This document shows, one piece after another, positions 8,897 to 18,101 of a stretch of DNA of 41,179 bases (positions are counted from its first letter, which is position 1; each line of letters begins with the position of its first letter). Location: positions 1-41,179 of the forward strand of contig JAKPQA010000141.1 of assembly GCA_029547025.1 (NCBI GenBank), in the 5' to 3' direction. This DNA is from Armatimonadota bacterium (GTDB lineage Bacteria; Armatimonadota; Zipacnadia; UBA1398; JAKPQA01). The translations under genes and the position numbers were made by a program. The notes under the pieces are model-generated. The model made no database searches and was not told the DNA's origin. It saw nothing but the letters and a program-made list of their open reading frames with translations.

Positions 8897-8925
8897 TTGA
8901 CCTGCTCCCCGGCGTCTGGTACCTT
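8897..8925 (+). promoter_or_regulatory. Sigma-70-like promoter for the zinc-ribbon gene
   Basis: TTGACC (8897-8902), a 17-base spacer and TACCTT (8920-8925) in the divergent spacer. A start near 8932 leaves about 35 nt before ATG 8967 but only 11 nt before the upstream GTG at 8943, which favours the ATG. Confidence 0.5.
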
Positions 8926-8966
8926 GGCGGCCGACGCCGGAAGTGAGCGGAGGGTACCCTGGGGCA

Positions 8967-9620
8967 ATGCCCAGACCATGCCGCAAGTGCGGGATGGAGA
9001 ATGAGGACCAGGCCCAGGCCTGCGCCTTCTGTGGGGCGCGGCTCGGGCCCGGTGGGCTGGCCGGGCCAGGCGCTGCGACAGGGCCTCCACGCGGAGGAAT
9101 GGGCCTCGAGGAGACTGGGAGGCCCGGTCGGCAATCGAGCCGGGCGCTGACGGTGGCACTGTGGGCCATCGTCATCGTGCTGTCGTGCGCGGTGGTGTTC
9201 CAGGTGGCCCGTCGGCCCCGCGCAGTCGCGTCGCAGGGGCCGGACGACTCGAGCCCGCTGATGGGCGCCAAGGCCTACATGGAAGCATTGACCGGCGGCG
9301 ACTGGGCGGGGCTCTACCAGACGCTGGCGAGCCCCGTGCAGAAGGTTTTGGCCCGTCCTGCCCTGGAGTCGCGAGCCGCTGCGGCGGCACAGCGGGGAAT
9401 GGCATGTGCGATGCCTCAGACGGGTTGCGCGGCCATCGACCAGGGAGAGATAGAGGTCGCGAGCGGGACCATCGCCTACGTGGCCTTCGAGTGCCCCACC
9501 GGAACGCCGCAGACGGTGATGCTGATCGATGAAGCCGGTCACTGGAAGGTCTGCTGGAGCCCGCTCCTCGACGAGGTCTGTGGTGTACCACTTCCCTACA
9601 TACCGCCGGCGGCATCGTGA
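8967..9620 (+). CDS. Zinc-ribbon, single-pass membrane protein of unknown function
   Basis: 217 residues from ATG 8967; GTG 8943 is in frame but too close to the predicted promoter. The N-terminus carries a zinc ribbon (Cys5-x2-Cys8 ... Cys19-x2-Cys22) facing the cytoplasm. A Gly/Pro-rich linker, one transmembrane helix (about 60-80, LTVALWAIVIVLSCAVVFQV) and an exported C-terminal domain of about 135 residues follow. The exported part (AKAYMEALTGGDWAGLYQTL ... HWKVCW) resembles the small NTF2-like/DUF4878 lipoprotein fold, in which an alpha-helical start is followed by a curved sheet. Its stop overlaps the DUF481 gene by GTGA, so the two are translationally coupled. The biological role is unknown. 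Confidence 0.7.
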   Translation: MPRPCRKCGMENEDQAQACAFCGARLGPGGLAGPGAATGPPRGGMGLEETGRPGRQSSRALTVALWAIVIVLSCAVVFQVARRPRAVASQGPDDSSPLMGAKAYMEALTGGDWAGLYQTLASPVQKVLARPALESRAAAAAQRGMACAMPQTGCAAIDQGEIEVASGTIAYVAFECPTGTPQTVMLIDEAGHWKVCWSPLLDEVCGVPLPYIPPAAS

Positions 9621-10717
9621 GCACCGGTGAACTCCGGTCGCGTGAGGGTGCTCTACCCATGCTCGCATTGCTTCTGGTGCCGGCCGTAGTCCTGGCGGCA
9701 CCGCCCGCGGGGATCACCAAAGCCGTCTTCGAGAACGGCGACTGCGTGTCCGGGACCCTCGAGTCGGTCTCCGGGGGGCAGGTCCGGCTTCAGACGCCCT
9801 ACGCGGGCACGGTGCAGCTCGCCATCGAGCAGATGGTCCGCCTTGAGGTCAGCCAGACGGTGTACGTCTCCCCGGCTTCCGGAGGCGATCCCATCGTGGC
9901 CGATCGGATGGTCCTGTCCGACAGCAAGGCCGTACTCGTCCTCGCCGATGGCACACAGCGAACCCTGGCGCTCGACGCGATCGCGGGGATCTTCGTCCAG
10001 CCGCCGCAGCCCCCGCCGCCACCCGAGGCGCCGGCGGCACCCCCGGCCCCTTCGAAGGACGAGCCGGAGGAGGAGTGGGCGGGCAACGTGGTGCTGGGCA
10101 TCGGCGCCCTGACCGGCAACGTGAACCAGGTCAACTGGCGCGCCGGGGGACAGGCGACCCGCCAGAGCGGCCGGAACCAGTACACTTTGAACGCATCGTG
10201 GCAGCGGAGCGACTCGGAAGGCGCGGGATCGAACACTCGGGTGTACGGCAGGGGGGACTACCGCCGGATGGGCTCGGATCGCCTCTATTACAGCGGGTTT
10301 GTCTCGGGCGAGTACGACTCGGCCGAGCAACTCGAGTACCGCCTGGAGGCCGGCGCGGCCCTCGGGTACCGGCTCACGGCCAGCCAGTGGAACCGTCTGG
10401 GGGTGGAGCTCGGCCTGGCCCGGACCGGCGAACGTTTCCAGGGCACCCCCGGGCTCGGCAAATGGAATCTGACGACCGCGATCGATGGTGACCGGAAGTT
10501 CGGCAGTCGAACGCAGTTGTCCGGGCGTCTGGCCCATTTCGCCAACCTGGCCAGTCTATCCGACTACCGGGTCACGGCCGACATCACGGTGTTCCGCACG
10601 CTCGTGAAGCCCTACTCGCTCACCGTCACGCTGCTCGACCAGTACACCAACCAGCCGCCAGCGGGCATCCGGCCCAACGACCTCCGGCTGGACATCGGAC
10701 TCGGGTACACGTTCTAG
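9617..10717 (+). CDS. DUF481 (YdiY-like) outer-membrane beta-barrel protein
   Basis: Up to 366 residues. GTG 9617 overlaps the previous stop (GTGA), while ATG 9659 has GAGGG nine bases upstream; both give a usable signal peptide (MLALLLVPAVVLAAP). After the signal comes a periplasmic beta domain (TKAVFENGDCVSGTLESVSG...), then a Pro-rich linker (about residues 127-146), then a barrel of alternating-residue strands (NQYTLNASWQRSDSEG, DRLYYSGFVSGEYDS, LEYRLEAGAALGYRL). The C-terminal LGLGYTF with terminal Phe is the BAM recognition signature of outer-membrane proteins. This is direct evidence that the organism is diderm. The DUF481 function is unknown; homologues are often salt- or acid-induced. 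Confidence 0.82.
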   Translation: MSTGELRSREGALPMLALLLVPAVVLAAPPAGITKAVFENGDCVSGTLESVSGGQVRLQTPYAGTVQLAIEQMVRLEVSQTVYVSPASGGDPIVADRMVLSDSKAVLVLADGTQRTLALDAIAGIFVQPPQPPPPPEAPAAPPAPSKDEPEEEWAGNVVLGIGALTGNVNQVNWRAGGQATRQSGRNQYTLNASWQRSDSEGAGSNTRVYGRGDYRRMGSDRLYYSGFVSGEYDSAEQLEYRLEAGAALGYRLTASQWNRLGVELGLARTGERFQGTPGLGKWNLTTAIDGDRKFGSRTQLSGRLAHFANLASLSDYRVTADITVFRTLVKPYSLTVTLLDQYTNQPPAGIRPNDLRLDIGLGYTF

Positions 10718-10820
10718 CGCGCTGACGCGGCGCGTGAGGATCAGCCCGCAGGTCTCAATGGGCCCCTGCTTGAAGTGGGCACAGACGCGGAACACCACGT
10801 TCGGAGCGGAAGGACTCTCC

Positions 10821-11795
10821 ATGGCACGTCCGGCCACCCGACAGCTCCTGCAGGGCCTGGGGTTCTGCTCGCCCTCGATCATCGGCCTCGCGGCCCTGAT
10901 GGCCTACCCGATGGCCGCGTCGCTGTACTACAGCTTCTGCAACTACAGCGTGCTCCGGCCGGCGCGTTTCATCGGCACGGCCAACTACCGCCATCTGCTG
11001 ACGGAAGACGAGCTGTTCCGGACCGCCCTCTACAACACCGCGGTGTACGCCGTCTGGGCGGTTCCGCTGGGCATCGTCTTCGCCTTCGTGCTCGCCCTGT
11101 TGCTGAACGTGAAAGTCCGCGGCATGGCCTTCTACCGGACGATATTCTTCATCCCATCCATCGTGCCGTTGGTGGCGAGTTCGGTGCTGTGGATCTGGCT
11201 GCTGAACCCGCAGATTGGAGGCATCAACTTCCTGCTCGACCGGATCGGAGTCGACGGTCTGCTGACTCGGTTCGCAGAGACGGCGCCGGCCACGGCGAGA
11301 TGGCTCGGATTCGAGGGCGGCCGGCTGCCCGGCTGGCTGTCGGACCCGCAATGGGCCAAGCGGGGCATCATCCTGTGGAGCATCTGGGGCGTGGGCGGAT
11401 CGGTGGTCATCTACCTGGCAGGCTTGCAGGGCGTGCCGAAGGAGCTCTATGAGGCCGCCGAAGTGGACGGTGCCGGAGCCTGGCACCGGGTCCGCCACAT
11501 TACCGTGCCCTTCATGACACCCTACCTGTTCTTCACCCTGGTAATGGGGCTCATTGGAGCGTTCCAGTTCTTCACCCCGGCCTATGTCATGACGAACGGC
11601 CAGGGCGGACCGGTGGACTCAACCACCTTTTACTCGCTCTACCTGTTCAACGTGGCCTTCGCCGACTTCAAGATGGGCTATGCCTCGGCCATGGCGTGGA
11701 TTCTGTTCGCCATCATCGTCGTAGGAACCGTGCTGGTGTTCAAGACATCGGCCCGGTTCGTCTACTACGGCGAAGGCGCTGGGGAGGGTCGCTGA
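10821..11795 (+). CDS. Carbohydrate ABC transporter permease, MalF/UgpA-type
   Basis: 324 residues from ATG 10821, preceded by GGAAGGAC; an in-frame GTG at 10734 lacks support. Six membrane segments are visible (about 12-32, 72-96, 105-127, 182-202, 233-255, 288-308). The EAA loop is EAAEVDGAGAWHRVRHITVP (211-230), the site that docks the ATPase. This is a CUT1-family sugar permease. A 50-residue hydrophilic insertion (about 130-180) between membrane spans is longer than in many homologues. It is followed with a one-base overlap (TGATG) by the partner permease. No solute-binding protein or ATPase gene is adjacent. Confidence 0.92.
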   Translation: MARPATRQLLQGLGFCSPSIIGLAALMAYPMAASLYYSFCNYSVLRPARFIGTANYRHLLTEDELFRTALYNTAVYAVWAVPLGIVFAFVLALLLNVKVRGMAFYRTIFFIPSIVPLVASSVLWIWLLNPQIGGINFLLDRIGVDGLLTRFAETAPATARWLGFEGGRLPGWLSDPQWAKRGIILWSIWGVGGSVVIYLAGLQGVPKELYEAAEVDGAGAWHRVRHITVPFMTPYLFFTLVMGLIGAFQFFTPAYVMTNGQGGPVDSTTFYSLYLFNVAFADFKMGYASAMAWILFAIIVVGTVLVFKTSARFVYYGEGAGEGR

Positions 11796-12652
11796 TGGAA
11801 GAGGGTGGCCGAACCCAGCCCCTGTGGCTCCGCATGGTGGCCCACCTGGGGCTGGTGGTGTTCAGCGCGATCTTCTGCGTGCCGTTCCTCTGGCTGGTCT
11901 CGCGGTCGCTGATGACCAACGACCAGATCATGCAGGAGCCGCACTCGCTGATGGATCTGATCCCGGCGCCGGTGCGCCTGGCGAACTACCCCGACGCGCT
12001 GGCATTCAAGGGCTTCCACTTCACGACGTACCTGACCAACACGCTGATCATCTGCGCCCTGACCGTGTTCGGCACGATCCTGTCATGCTCCCTGGTGGCC
12101 TACGGTCTGTCGCGCATCTACTGGCGTGGCCGCAACGTCGTGTTCTACATCCTGCTGGGCACGATGATGCTGCCCGCCCAGGTGACGATGATCCCGGTCT
12201 TCGTGGTGTTCGCCAAGCTGAGGCTGGTGGATACATTCGTCCCGCTGATCCTGCCCGCGTTCCTTGGGAACGCGTTCTTCGTGTTCCTGCTTCGGCAGTT
12301 CTTCCTCGGGATCCCGCGCGACCTCACGGACGCGGCCCGGCTCGATGGCTGCACCGAGTTCGGCATCTGGCGGCAGGTGGTCATCCCGCTCTCGAAGCCG
12401 GCGCTGGCCACCGTGGGTCTCTTCTCGTTCATGGGCGCCTGGAATGACTACCTCGGCCCGCTCATCTACCTCTCGGACTCGTCCAAGTTCACTCTGTCCC
12501 TCGGCCTGGCGAGCTTCTCGAGTCAGTATGGCCAGGAGCCGGGGATGCTCATGGCGGCCACGACGGTGATGACCGTGCCCATCATCGTGCTGTTCTTCTT
12601 CGCCCAGCGGACGTTCATCCAGGGCATCACGCTGACGGGTCTGAAGGGGTAG
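11795..12652 (+). CDS. Carbohydrate ABC transporter permease, MalG/LacG-type
   Basis: 285 residues. The ATG overlaps the stop of the MalF-type gene by one base (TGATG), with GGGGAGGG upstream, so translation is coupled. Six membrane spans include about 17-37, 80-104, 115-140, 150-171, 201-221 and 251-270. The EAA-type loop DAARLDGCTEFGIWRQVVIP is at 179-198. CUT1 permeases work as a heterodimer with the preceding subunit. The ATPase and binding protein must be encoded elsewhere, as with shared MsmX/MalK-type ATPases. The GH123-type enzyme 110 bp downstream suggests import of sugars released by that enzyme, which is inference. Confidence 0.92.
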   Translation: MEEGGRTQPLWLRMVAHLGLVVFSAIFCVPFLWLVSRSLMTNDQIMQEPHSLMDLIPAPVRLANYPDALAFKGFHFTTYLTNTLIICALTVFGTILSCSLVAYGLSRIYWRGRNVVFYILLGTMMLPAQVTMIPVFVVFAKLRLVDTFVPLILPAFLGNAFFVFLLRQFFLGIPRDLTDAARLDGCTEFGIWRQVVIPLSKPALATVGLFSFMGAWNDYLGPLIYLSDSSKFTLSLGLASFSSQYGQEPGMLMAATTVMTVPIIVLFFFAQRTFIQGITLTGLKG

Positions 12653-12762
12653 CAGGGGTCAGGGGCCATCCCGGTTCTCCGCCGCTGTGGTAATCTGCGT
12701 GGCGTGAGGGTCTTGCTGGCGAGCGGCGTCGCGACTCAGAACACTCCGGAGGTGCCCGATCC

Positions 12763-15261
12763 GTGCGATTCCGTGCAGCTTTGTGGCTCGTAGGTCTGAT
12801 GGCGCTGGTGGCTCTGTGTGCCGTGGCGCCCGCGCAAGACGACGTGCAGTACATCAGCTATAGCCTATCCGAGCGCGATGTCTGGAAGGCCGGGTTCTTC
12901 GATCCGACCGGCGCCGACGCGGCGGGCCGGGTGAAGCTCACGGTACGCCGCGCGTCGGCGGAACTGCAGGCGGACTTCACCGGAGCGGGCGAGGGCGCGT
13001 ATGCCTGCGTGGCCACCGGCTCGCCATGCGCCGCCAAGCGGCGCGACCTGTTCCGGCTCGAGACCGAGAACGCGTTCGTGGCCGAGGTGCGCTACCGCAA
13101 CCTCACATCGTCATCCAAGCTCGTGCTGGCCTGGGGGCGCCTCGGCAAGGGCGGCGGTCTCGGCTCGAAGGAGCTCCCTCACCGGACCGAGTGGGGCACT
13201 GCCTTCGTGGATATCACCGATCCCAAGCTCAACGGCGGCCGGAGCCCCAACGCCATCGGCTCACTACACCTGCACCTCATACCCGGCCCGAACGCCGGCG
13301 TCGAGCGGGTCGAGGTCGAGAGCGTGAAGGTCCACGCCGCCGGGGTAGCCGACTATGACGGACTGACGTCGGCGTACCGCACGACGGCTGACGAAGCGAT
13401 CCGCAAGGCCGCCGACATGCCAGCCACCCAAGCCCGGGCCATCGAGCGGGCCTCGGATGACATCAAGGCGACGATCGAGGATTTCGGCCGGACACTTTCA
13501 CGATCGCGGCGCGTCCCGGCGAGCACCTTTGCTGAGTACCGCAAGCGGTTGGACTCCCAGGTGGGCAAGCTCGAACGCGCGCTCAGTGTGGCGCAGACGC
13601 AGAAGGCGGTGGCCGAGACGGGCAAGGACCAGGGGTACCTCATCCAGATCGCGCACGCCATGACCAAGGTGTTCCGCGAACAGCCGCCCGTCGGCCAGCC
13701 GGCCGGTGTGGTGTCCATCCGGTCGGCCCGCAATGAGTATGAGAGTTTCCAGCTCCTGCTCGTGGCGGGGGCCGAGGCGCTGTCGAACGTTCGAGTCAAG
13801 GCTTCTGACCTGCGTAAGGCCGACGGCGAGGCGATCGATAGCGACCACATCGAGATCCGGCGGGTCGGCTATGTGAACGTGACAGCACCCACACCGGGCG
13901 GCGGTCCGGCCGGCTGGTGGCCGGATCCGCTGTTCCCGAACGTACCCTTCGGCGTCGAGGCCAACACCGTGCAGCCGCTGTTCCTCACGGTCTACACGCC
14001 CTACGACACGGAGCCGGGGGACTACACCGGGTCGGTGACTATCGAGCCCGAGGGGCGCCCGGCAACCGAGGTGCCCGTGCGGCTGCACGTGTACGGCTTC
14101 GTGCTCCCTCGCGAGCGGCACCTCAAGACCCCCATGGCGGCGTGCACCCTGCTGGACAACTACGTCAGCGGCTTCGACGACTTCTACCCGCCCGAGAAGT
14201 ACCCGCGCGATCCGCTGCTCCGGCGGTTTTACGCGTTCATCCAGGACCACCGCATCGATGTGTCCCGCGTGGGATTTCGCCACCTGAAGATCGAGCGTCC
14301 GGAGGGCGGCGAGGTGAAGCTCGATTTCACTGAGGCGGACCCCTATATCGAGTTCTGCGTGGACCGGGGCCTGCAGTGCCTGGACGTGTTCTCGAGCGCG
14401 GGCGCGCCCTATGGCGGGGCGGAGGTGCGGCAGTGGTCCGAACACCTCAAGCGGAAAGGCTGGCATGACAAGGCGTTCGCCTACGCGCTGGATGAGCCGG
14501 CACCCGAGGCGTTCGCCGAGGTCGTCGCGCGCGCCAAGGCGATCCAGGAAGCCGATCCGACCATTCCGCGGATGTGTACCACGCCCCCCAACGAAACCAT
14601 GGAAGGCCTCATTAACGTCTGGTGTCCCTTGACTCCGCACATCACGCCCGAGTTCGTGGCCGAACGCCATGCCAAGGGCGATCTGATATGGTCCTATGTC
14701 TGCATCGGCCCCAAGAAGCCGCCTGCGAACTTCTTCATTGACTACCCGGCGACCGACCCGCGTGTGCTGTTCTGGTGGGCCTACAAGTGCGGTCTCGACG
14801 GCTTCCTGTACTATGCCATGGACACCTGGCAGATCTACGGGAAGAACTATCCCGCCACACTGCCCGACTTCGCGGCGGCGGCCGAGGGGAAGGCCTGGGG
14901 CCTCCCTCACTTCAACCCACTGACCTGGGCCGACGGGAACGGCGACGGCCTGCTCATGTACCCCGGACCCGACGGGCCATGGTCGAGTCTGCGCCTCGAG
15001 ATCATCCGTGACGGCATCGAGGACTACGAGTACCTGGCCACGCTGCGCGACCGGCTGGGTGACCTGAAGAGGCTGGACGGCGGCAACGCCTATACGGTGC
15101 TTCGGTCGAGGATCGAGCGGGTGTTGGCGGTCAGCGACGGGATTTGCGCCAACGTGAACGAGTATACGGATGACCCCCAGCGCATCCTGGATGCGCGTCA
15201 GGAGGCTGCGGAAGTGCTCGAAGACGCCACCGCGGCAGTGGCCGTGCTGCGGCGCCGATAG
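12763..15261 (+). CDS. Secreted GH123-type glycoside hydrolase (former DUF4091)
   Basis: 832 residues from GTG 12763, with GGAGGTG nine bases upstream. Signal peptide (1-24). A jelly-roll-like N-terminal domain (about 27-195) is followed by a helical segment (200-285), a beta domain (about 300-445) and a catalytic barrel (about 455-760). The barrel shows the family hallmarks YALDEP (Asp577-Glu578, the adjacent acid pair used by GH123), WWAYKCGLDGFLYYAMDTW, and the closing GNGDGLLMYPGP with LRLEIIRDGIEDYEYL. Characterised GH123 enzymes are beta-N-acetylgalactosaminidases with substrate-assisted catalysis; most relatives of this architecture are untested, so specificity is inferred. It lies downstream of the ABC permease pair and converges on the phosphodiester glycosidase gene with a 4 bp gap. 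Confidence 0.85.
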   Translation: MRFRAALWLVGLMALVALCAVAPAQDDVQYISYSLSERDVWKAGFFDPTGADAAGRVKLTVRRASAELQADFTGAGEGAYACVATGSPCAAKRRDLFRLETENAFVAEVRYRNLTSSSKLVLAWGRLGKGGGLGSKELPHRTEWGTAFVDITDPKLNGGRSPNAIGSLHLHLIPGPNAGVERVEVESVKVHAAGVADYDGLTSAYRTTADEAIRKAADMPATQARAIERASDDIKATIEDFGRTLSRSRRVPASTFAEYRKRLDSQVGKLERALSVAQTQKAVAETGKDQGYLIQIAHAMTKVFREQPPVGQPAGVVSIRSARNEYESFQLLLVAGAEALSNVRVKASDLRKADGEAIDSDHIEIRRVGYVNVTAPTPGGGPAGWWPDPLFPNVPFGVEANTVQPLFLTVYTPYDTEPGDYTGSVTIEPEGRPATEVPVRLHVYGFVLPRERHLKTPMAACTLLDNYVSGFDDFYPPEKYPRDPLLRRFYAFIQDHRIDVSRVGFRHLKIERPEGGEVKLDFTEADPYIEFCVDRGLQCLDVFSSAGAPYGGAEVRQWSEHLKRKGWHDKAFAYALDEPAPEAFAEVVARAKAIQEADPTIPRMCTTPPNETMEGLINVWCPLTPHITPEFVAERHAKGDLIWSYVCIGPKKPPANFFIDYPATDPRVLFWWAYKCGLDGFLYYAMDTWQIYGKNYPATLPDFAAAAEGKAWGLPHFNPLTWADGNGDGLLMYPGPDGPWSSLRLEIIRDGIEDYEYLATLRDRLGDLKRLDGGNAYTVLRSRIERVLAVSDGICANVNEYTDDPQRILDARQEAAEVLEDATAAVAVLRRR

Positions 15262-15265
15262 GTCG

Positions 15266-17383
15266 CTACTCGAGCACCCAGGCACACAGATCATCAAGGA
15301 GAAGCGTGCCTCGGGCCGTTACCGCCGGCTCCGTCTCGACAACGTAGACGGATTCGAGGGTCACGGGGGCCTTCACGCCGTCCGGCAGCCGGAGCCGGAG
15401 CGTCTGCCAGGGCCCGCCGTCGGGCAGCCGATCGGACAGGGATGCCGTCTGGCGCGTGCCGTTGCCGTCGCGGTAGGCCACCCGCACCCACGGCGAGCAC
15501 CCCTCGGCGCGCGCGGCCACAGTGAACCCGATGCAGTGGCCGACATCGCGGTCGACGGCCGCATAGGCCGCCCTCGTCCCGGCCCGCCCACCGAGGTCGA
15601 AGTCGAGCACCAGGCGGCCGTCGTCGACCCGCACCGCGCCACTGGGCCCACCCGGACCGTCCGGTACGGCACGGAACGCGAGGCGCTCACCCGGCTGACC
15701 ACTGGCAACGACCAGCCTCCGGGCCGCCTCGATGCGCGCCGAGGCCGAGATGCCGTGTGAGAAGCAGTGGACGTCACCCGACGCGGCATCGTCCGTAACC
15801 GCAACGCGGCCCGTGTCACCCTCGAGCGCAAGACCAGAACCGCAGACCCAGCGCTCCCGCCCCGGCGGCGCCACCAGGACGTGCCCCTCGGCATCGAGCA
15901 GCTCCAGCTCGAATGAGAGCACATCGCCGGGCATCGCGGTGGCGGTGCCCGGCACAATGCGAGCGGCGGCCGGCGCGGCCAACACGTGCACGGGCACGGT
16001 CGCGCGGGCAGCGCCCCGCGACACGTGCACACGACCCTCACCTGGGGCCGCGGCGAGGCGGATGGTCCGGCCATCGGGGCCCAGCGCAGCCGCACCTTCG
16101 GCCGACAGCTTTAGACTACCGGCCCCGACCGGCAGCGGGTTGTACTGGGAGTCGGTCACCAGAAGCTCGGGCAGCACCTCGCCAGACGGCAGCCCCCAGA
16201 CCTCGCTCGGGGTAGCGCGGATGTGGGCGGGCGGGCCCACGGGTCGACTCAACACCACGGCCAGGCCGTTGGCGACGGGCCGCGGCTGGCCGTCCGACGG
16301 CCGGTTCACCACCAGGCCTCGTACCCACAGGGTGGTGGAACCGCCGCCGTCGAGGTTCATGGCATCGGTGCAGCCGAGTTCGCGCATCAGGTGGGCGAGC
16401 TCGGTGAGCGTCATCCCCACACTCCACCCGGCACGGCGGCCATCGACCGTGACCCAGATGGTCTCGCGGTGGTTGTACCCCACGGCCGTACGTGGATGGC
16501 GAACGGCGTCCCCTCCGACGATGAGCCCATGGCGAACCAGAAGCGGGCCCCCTCCGATAGCTCCGGCGGCCCACTCGGGCAGACCGGGGCACTCCAGCGC
16601 GATATCGAGGCTCTCGCCGGGCCTCACGCGACTGAGCCAGACCTCCCCATCTCCGGCGCCGTTGAGGACGAGCCGGCCCGGGCCGAGGGGAGCGGGCCCG
16701 TGAATGACGGCCGCTACGCGGGCATGGATCGGAGGACCGGAACGCAGATCCGACGAGGACTCGAGCACCACCGAGATGCCGTCCGTGGGACGGGAGCGCG
16801 GTCCGTAGTGATCGGAGAACAATGCCACGGACCCGTCCTCGGGCGCGGAGTTTACCCCCGAGATGCGGCAACGCACGCCGTCGGAGTTGACGACACTGCC
16901 GGCGAAGCCGACGGCGCGGATGCCGACCTGACCGGCCGTGCCGATGACGAAGGAGATCCCGCCCCGACCCTGGTGCACGAGCTCCCCGCGCTGCAGGTGC
17001 AGGCCGAGCGGGGTGCCGGTGTCCGTCCCTGACATCACGAAGAAGTCGCCGTTAACCGCGGCCACGGGGCGCGAGCGGCCTGTGGCCCGCGGGAGCTGAT
17101 CGGGCAACGGAGCATTGCCCTGAATGACGCCCTGGCTCAGGGTAGGCACCAGGTCCAGGGAGGCCGCACGCCGGTCGACGCGGACCACGTCGATCACCCA
17201 TGGCCCCTCGGGCCGCACGATCCGCTCATAGGTCACGCCGGGAGCGATCGGCACGGGCTGGTGTTCGACCGCCGGCGCGCCGAGACACAGCGTCCCGACG
17301 CTAAACAGGGCCAGGGCCACCATGGCCCGCGCGGAACCACGCCGACGCACGGTGGTTGGCCCCGGCGGTAGCCGACCGATCAC
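15266..17383 (-). CDS. Secreted phosphodiester glycosidase (NAGPA domain) with C-terminal beta domains
   Basis: 705 residues. The GTG start overlaps the preceding stop as GTGA. A signal sequence (about 18-35, ARAMVALALFSVGTLCLG) directs export. The NAGPA domain (about 60-380) carries NGDFF (111-115), HPRTAVGYN (296-304), TLTELAHLMRELG and NLDGGGST (343-350), the residues conserved from mammalian uncovering enzyme to bacterial exopolysaccharide-associated phosphodiester glycosidases. Such enzymes cleave sugar-1-phosphodiesters, for example in teichoic-acid-like or phospho-glycan polymers. About 300 further residues form Ig-like and jelly-roll beta domains of unknown target. It is the last gene of a trio with an exported unknown protein and a nicotinamidase-like hydrolase. 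Confidence 0.85.
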   Translation of the reverse strand: MIGRLPPGPTTVRRRGSARAMVALALFSVGTLCLGAPAVEHQPVPIAPGVTYERIVRPEGPWVIDVVRVDRRAASLDLVPTLSQGVIQGNAPLPDQLPRATGRSRPVAAVNGDFFVMSGTDTGTPLGLHLQRGELVHQGRGGISFVIGTAGQVGIRAVGFAGSVVNSDGVRCRISGVNSAPEDGSVALFSDHYGPRSRPTDGISVVLESSSDLRSGPPIHARVAAVIHGPAPLGPGRLVLNGAGDGEVWLSRVRPGESLDIALECPGLPEWAAGAIGGGPLLVRHGLIVGGDAVRHPRTAVGYNHRETIWVTVDGRRAGWSVGMTLTELAHLMRELGCTDAMNLDGGGSTTLWVRGLVVNRPSDGQPRPVANGLAVVLSRPVGPPAHIRATPSEVWGLPSGEVLPELLVTDSQYNPLPVGAGSLKLSAEGAAALGPDGRTIRLAAAPGEGRVHVSRGAARATVPVHVLAAPAAARIVPGTATAMPGDVLSFELELLDAEGHVLVAPPGRERWVCGSGLALEGDTGRVAVTDDAASGDVHCFSHGISASARIEAARRLVVASGQPGERLAFRAVPDGPGGPSGAVRVDDGRLVLDFDLGGRAGTRAAYAAVDRDVGHCIGFTVAARAEGCSPWVRVAYRDGNGTRQTASLSDRLPDGGPWQTLRLRLPDGVKAPVTLESVYVVETEPAVTARGTLLLDDLCAWVLE

Positions 17384-18099
17384 GGGACCACCTCGGACAC
17401 CACCCGAACGCCATTGAGCGCCATGTGGTGGAGGAACACCCCATGCAGGAGCTCACCATGGTGGGGCATGGCGCCGATACTCAGGGCAGTCGCCGGTGGC
17501 AGGTCGTAGGTCTGGACACATCGTTCGGGCACAACGACGGCGCTACCCGCCCTCTGCGCGTTGGCGCGCGCTTTGAGGTGGATCGCGAGCTGGTAGATGC
17601 AGATGTCGGTGCAGTCACCGACGACGATACACAGGCCCGGCCAGCCATCGCGATCCAGACGCGCGTCCAGGCCGGTCGCCACATGCGAAGCCACGGTATT
17701 CTTGGGGATCACCACGAAGGTGTCCGCGAAGGGGAGACCAGCCAGTTCGGGCACGAGATCCGATTCGGGCGTCCCGGCCACACAATGCACACCGTACTGG
17801 GCGAACTCAGCGGCGTCGGGCGCATGGCAGTCCTGGGGCAGGTAGAACCGGCGGACCCCGGCCTCGTGTGCTCGGATCAGCAGCTGCGCCACGGCAGGGA
17901 CAATGGACGCCACGCGCGGGCTCGCAAGCCTCCCCTCGGAGCAGAAGCCGCGGGTCATGTCGACGCAGAACACGGCCGCCGCCGCTGGTCCGCCGTGGGC
18001 CGCGAGCAGGTCACGCAGACTCGCCGCGGGCAGCGACGCAAGCCAGTCCGCCACGTGTCCGAGGTAGGTGTGCACCGAACTGTCACCCAGATGAGCCAT
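17380..18099 (-). CDS. Nicotinamidase/isochorismatase-like cysteine hydrolase
   Basis: 239 residues from ATG 18099, two bases after the previous stop; a GTG at 18135 would overlap that gene. The catalytic triad of the family is present: Asp47 (FCVDMTRGF), Lys133 (VVIPKNTVASH) and Cys167 (GDCTDICIYQ). QDCHAPD (Asp90, His92) and GVHCVAGTPESDLVPEL are the metal-site and oxyanion regions typical of nicotinamidases rather than isochorismatases. The protein is cytoplasmic, with no signal peptide. If it is a true nicotinamidase it makes nicotinate for NAD salvage, but some metal ligands of characterised enzymes could not be matched. It is sandwiched between two exported proteins and tightly coupled to both (2 bp gap, 4 bp overlap). 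Confidence 0.85.
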   Translation of the reverse strand: MAHLGDSSVHTYLGHVADWLASLPAASLRDLLAAHGGPAAAAVFCVDMTRGFCSEGRLASPRVASIVPAVAQLLIRAHEAGVRRFYLPQDCHAPDAAEFAQYGVHCVAGTPESDLVPELAGLPFADTFVVIPKNTVASHVATGLDARLDRDGWPGLCIVVGDCTDICIYQLAIHLKARANAQRAGSAVVVPERCVQTYDLPPATALSIGAMPHHGELLHGVFLHHMALNGVRVVSEVVP

Positions 18100-18101
18100 A
18101 G

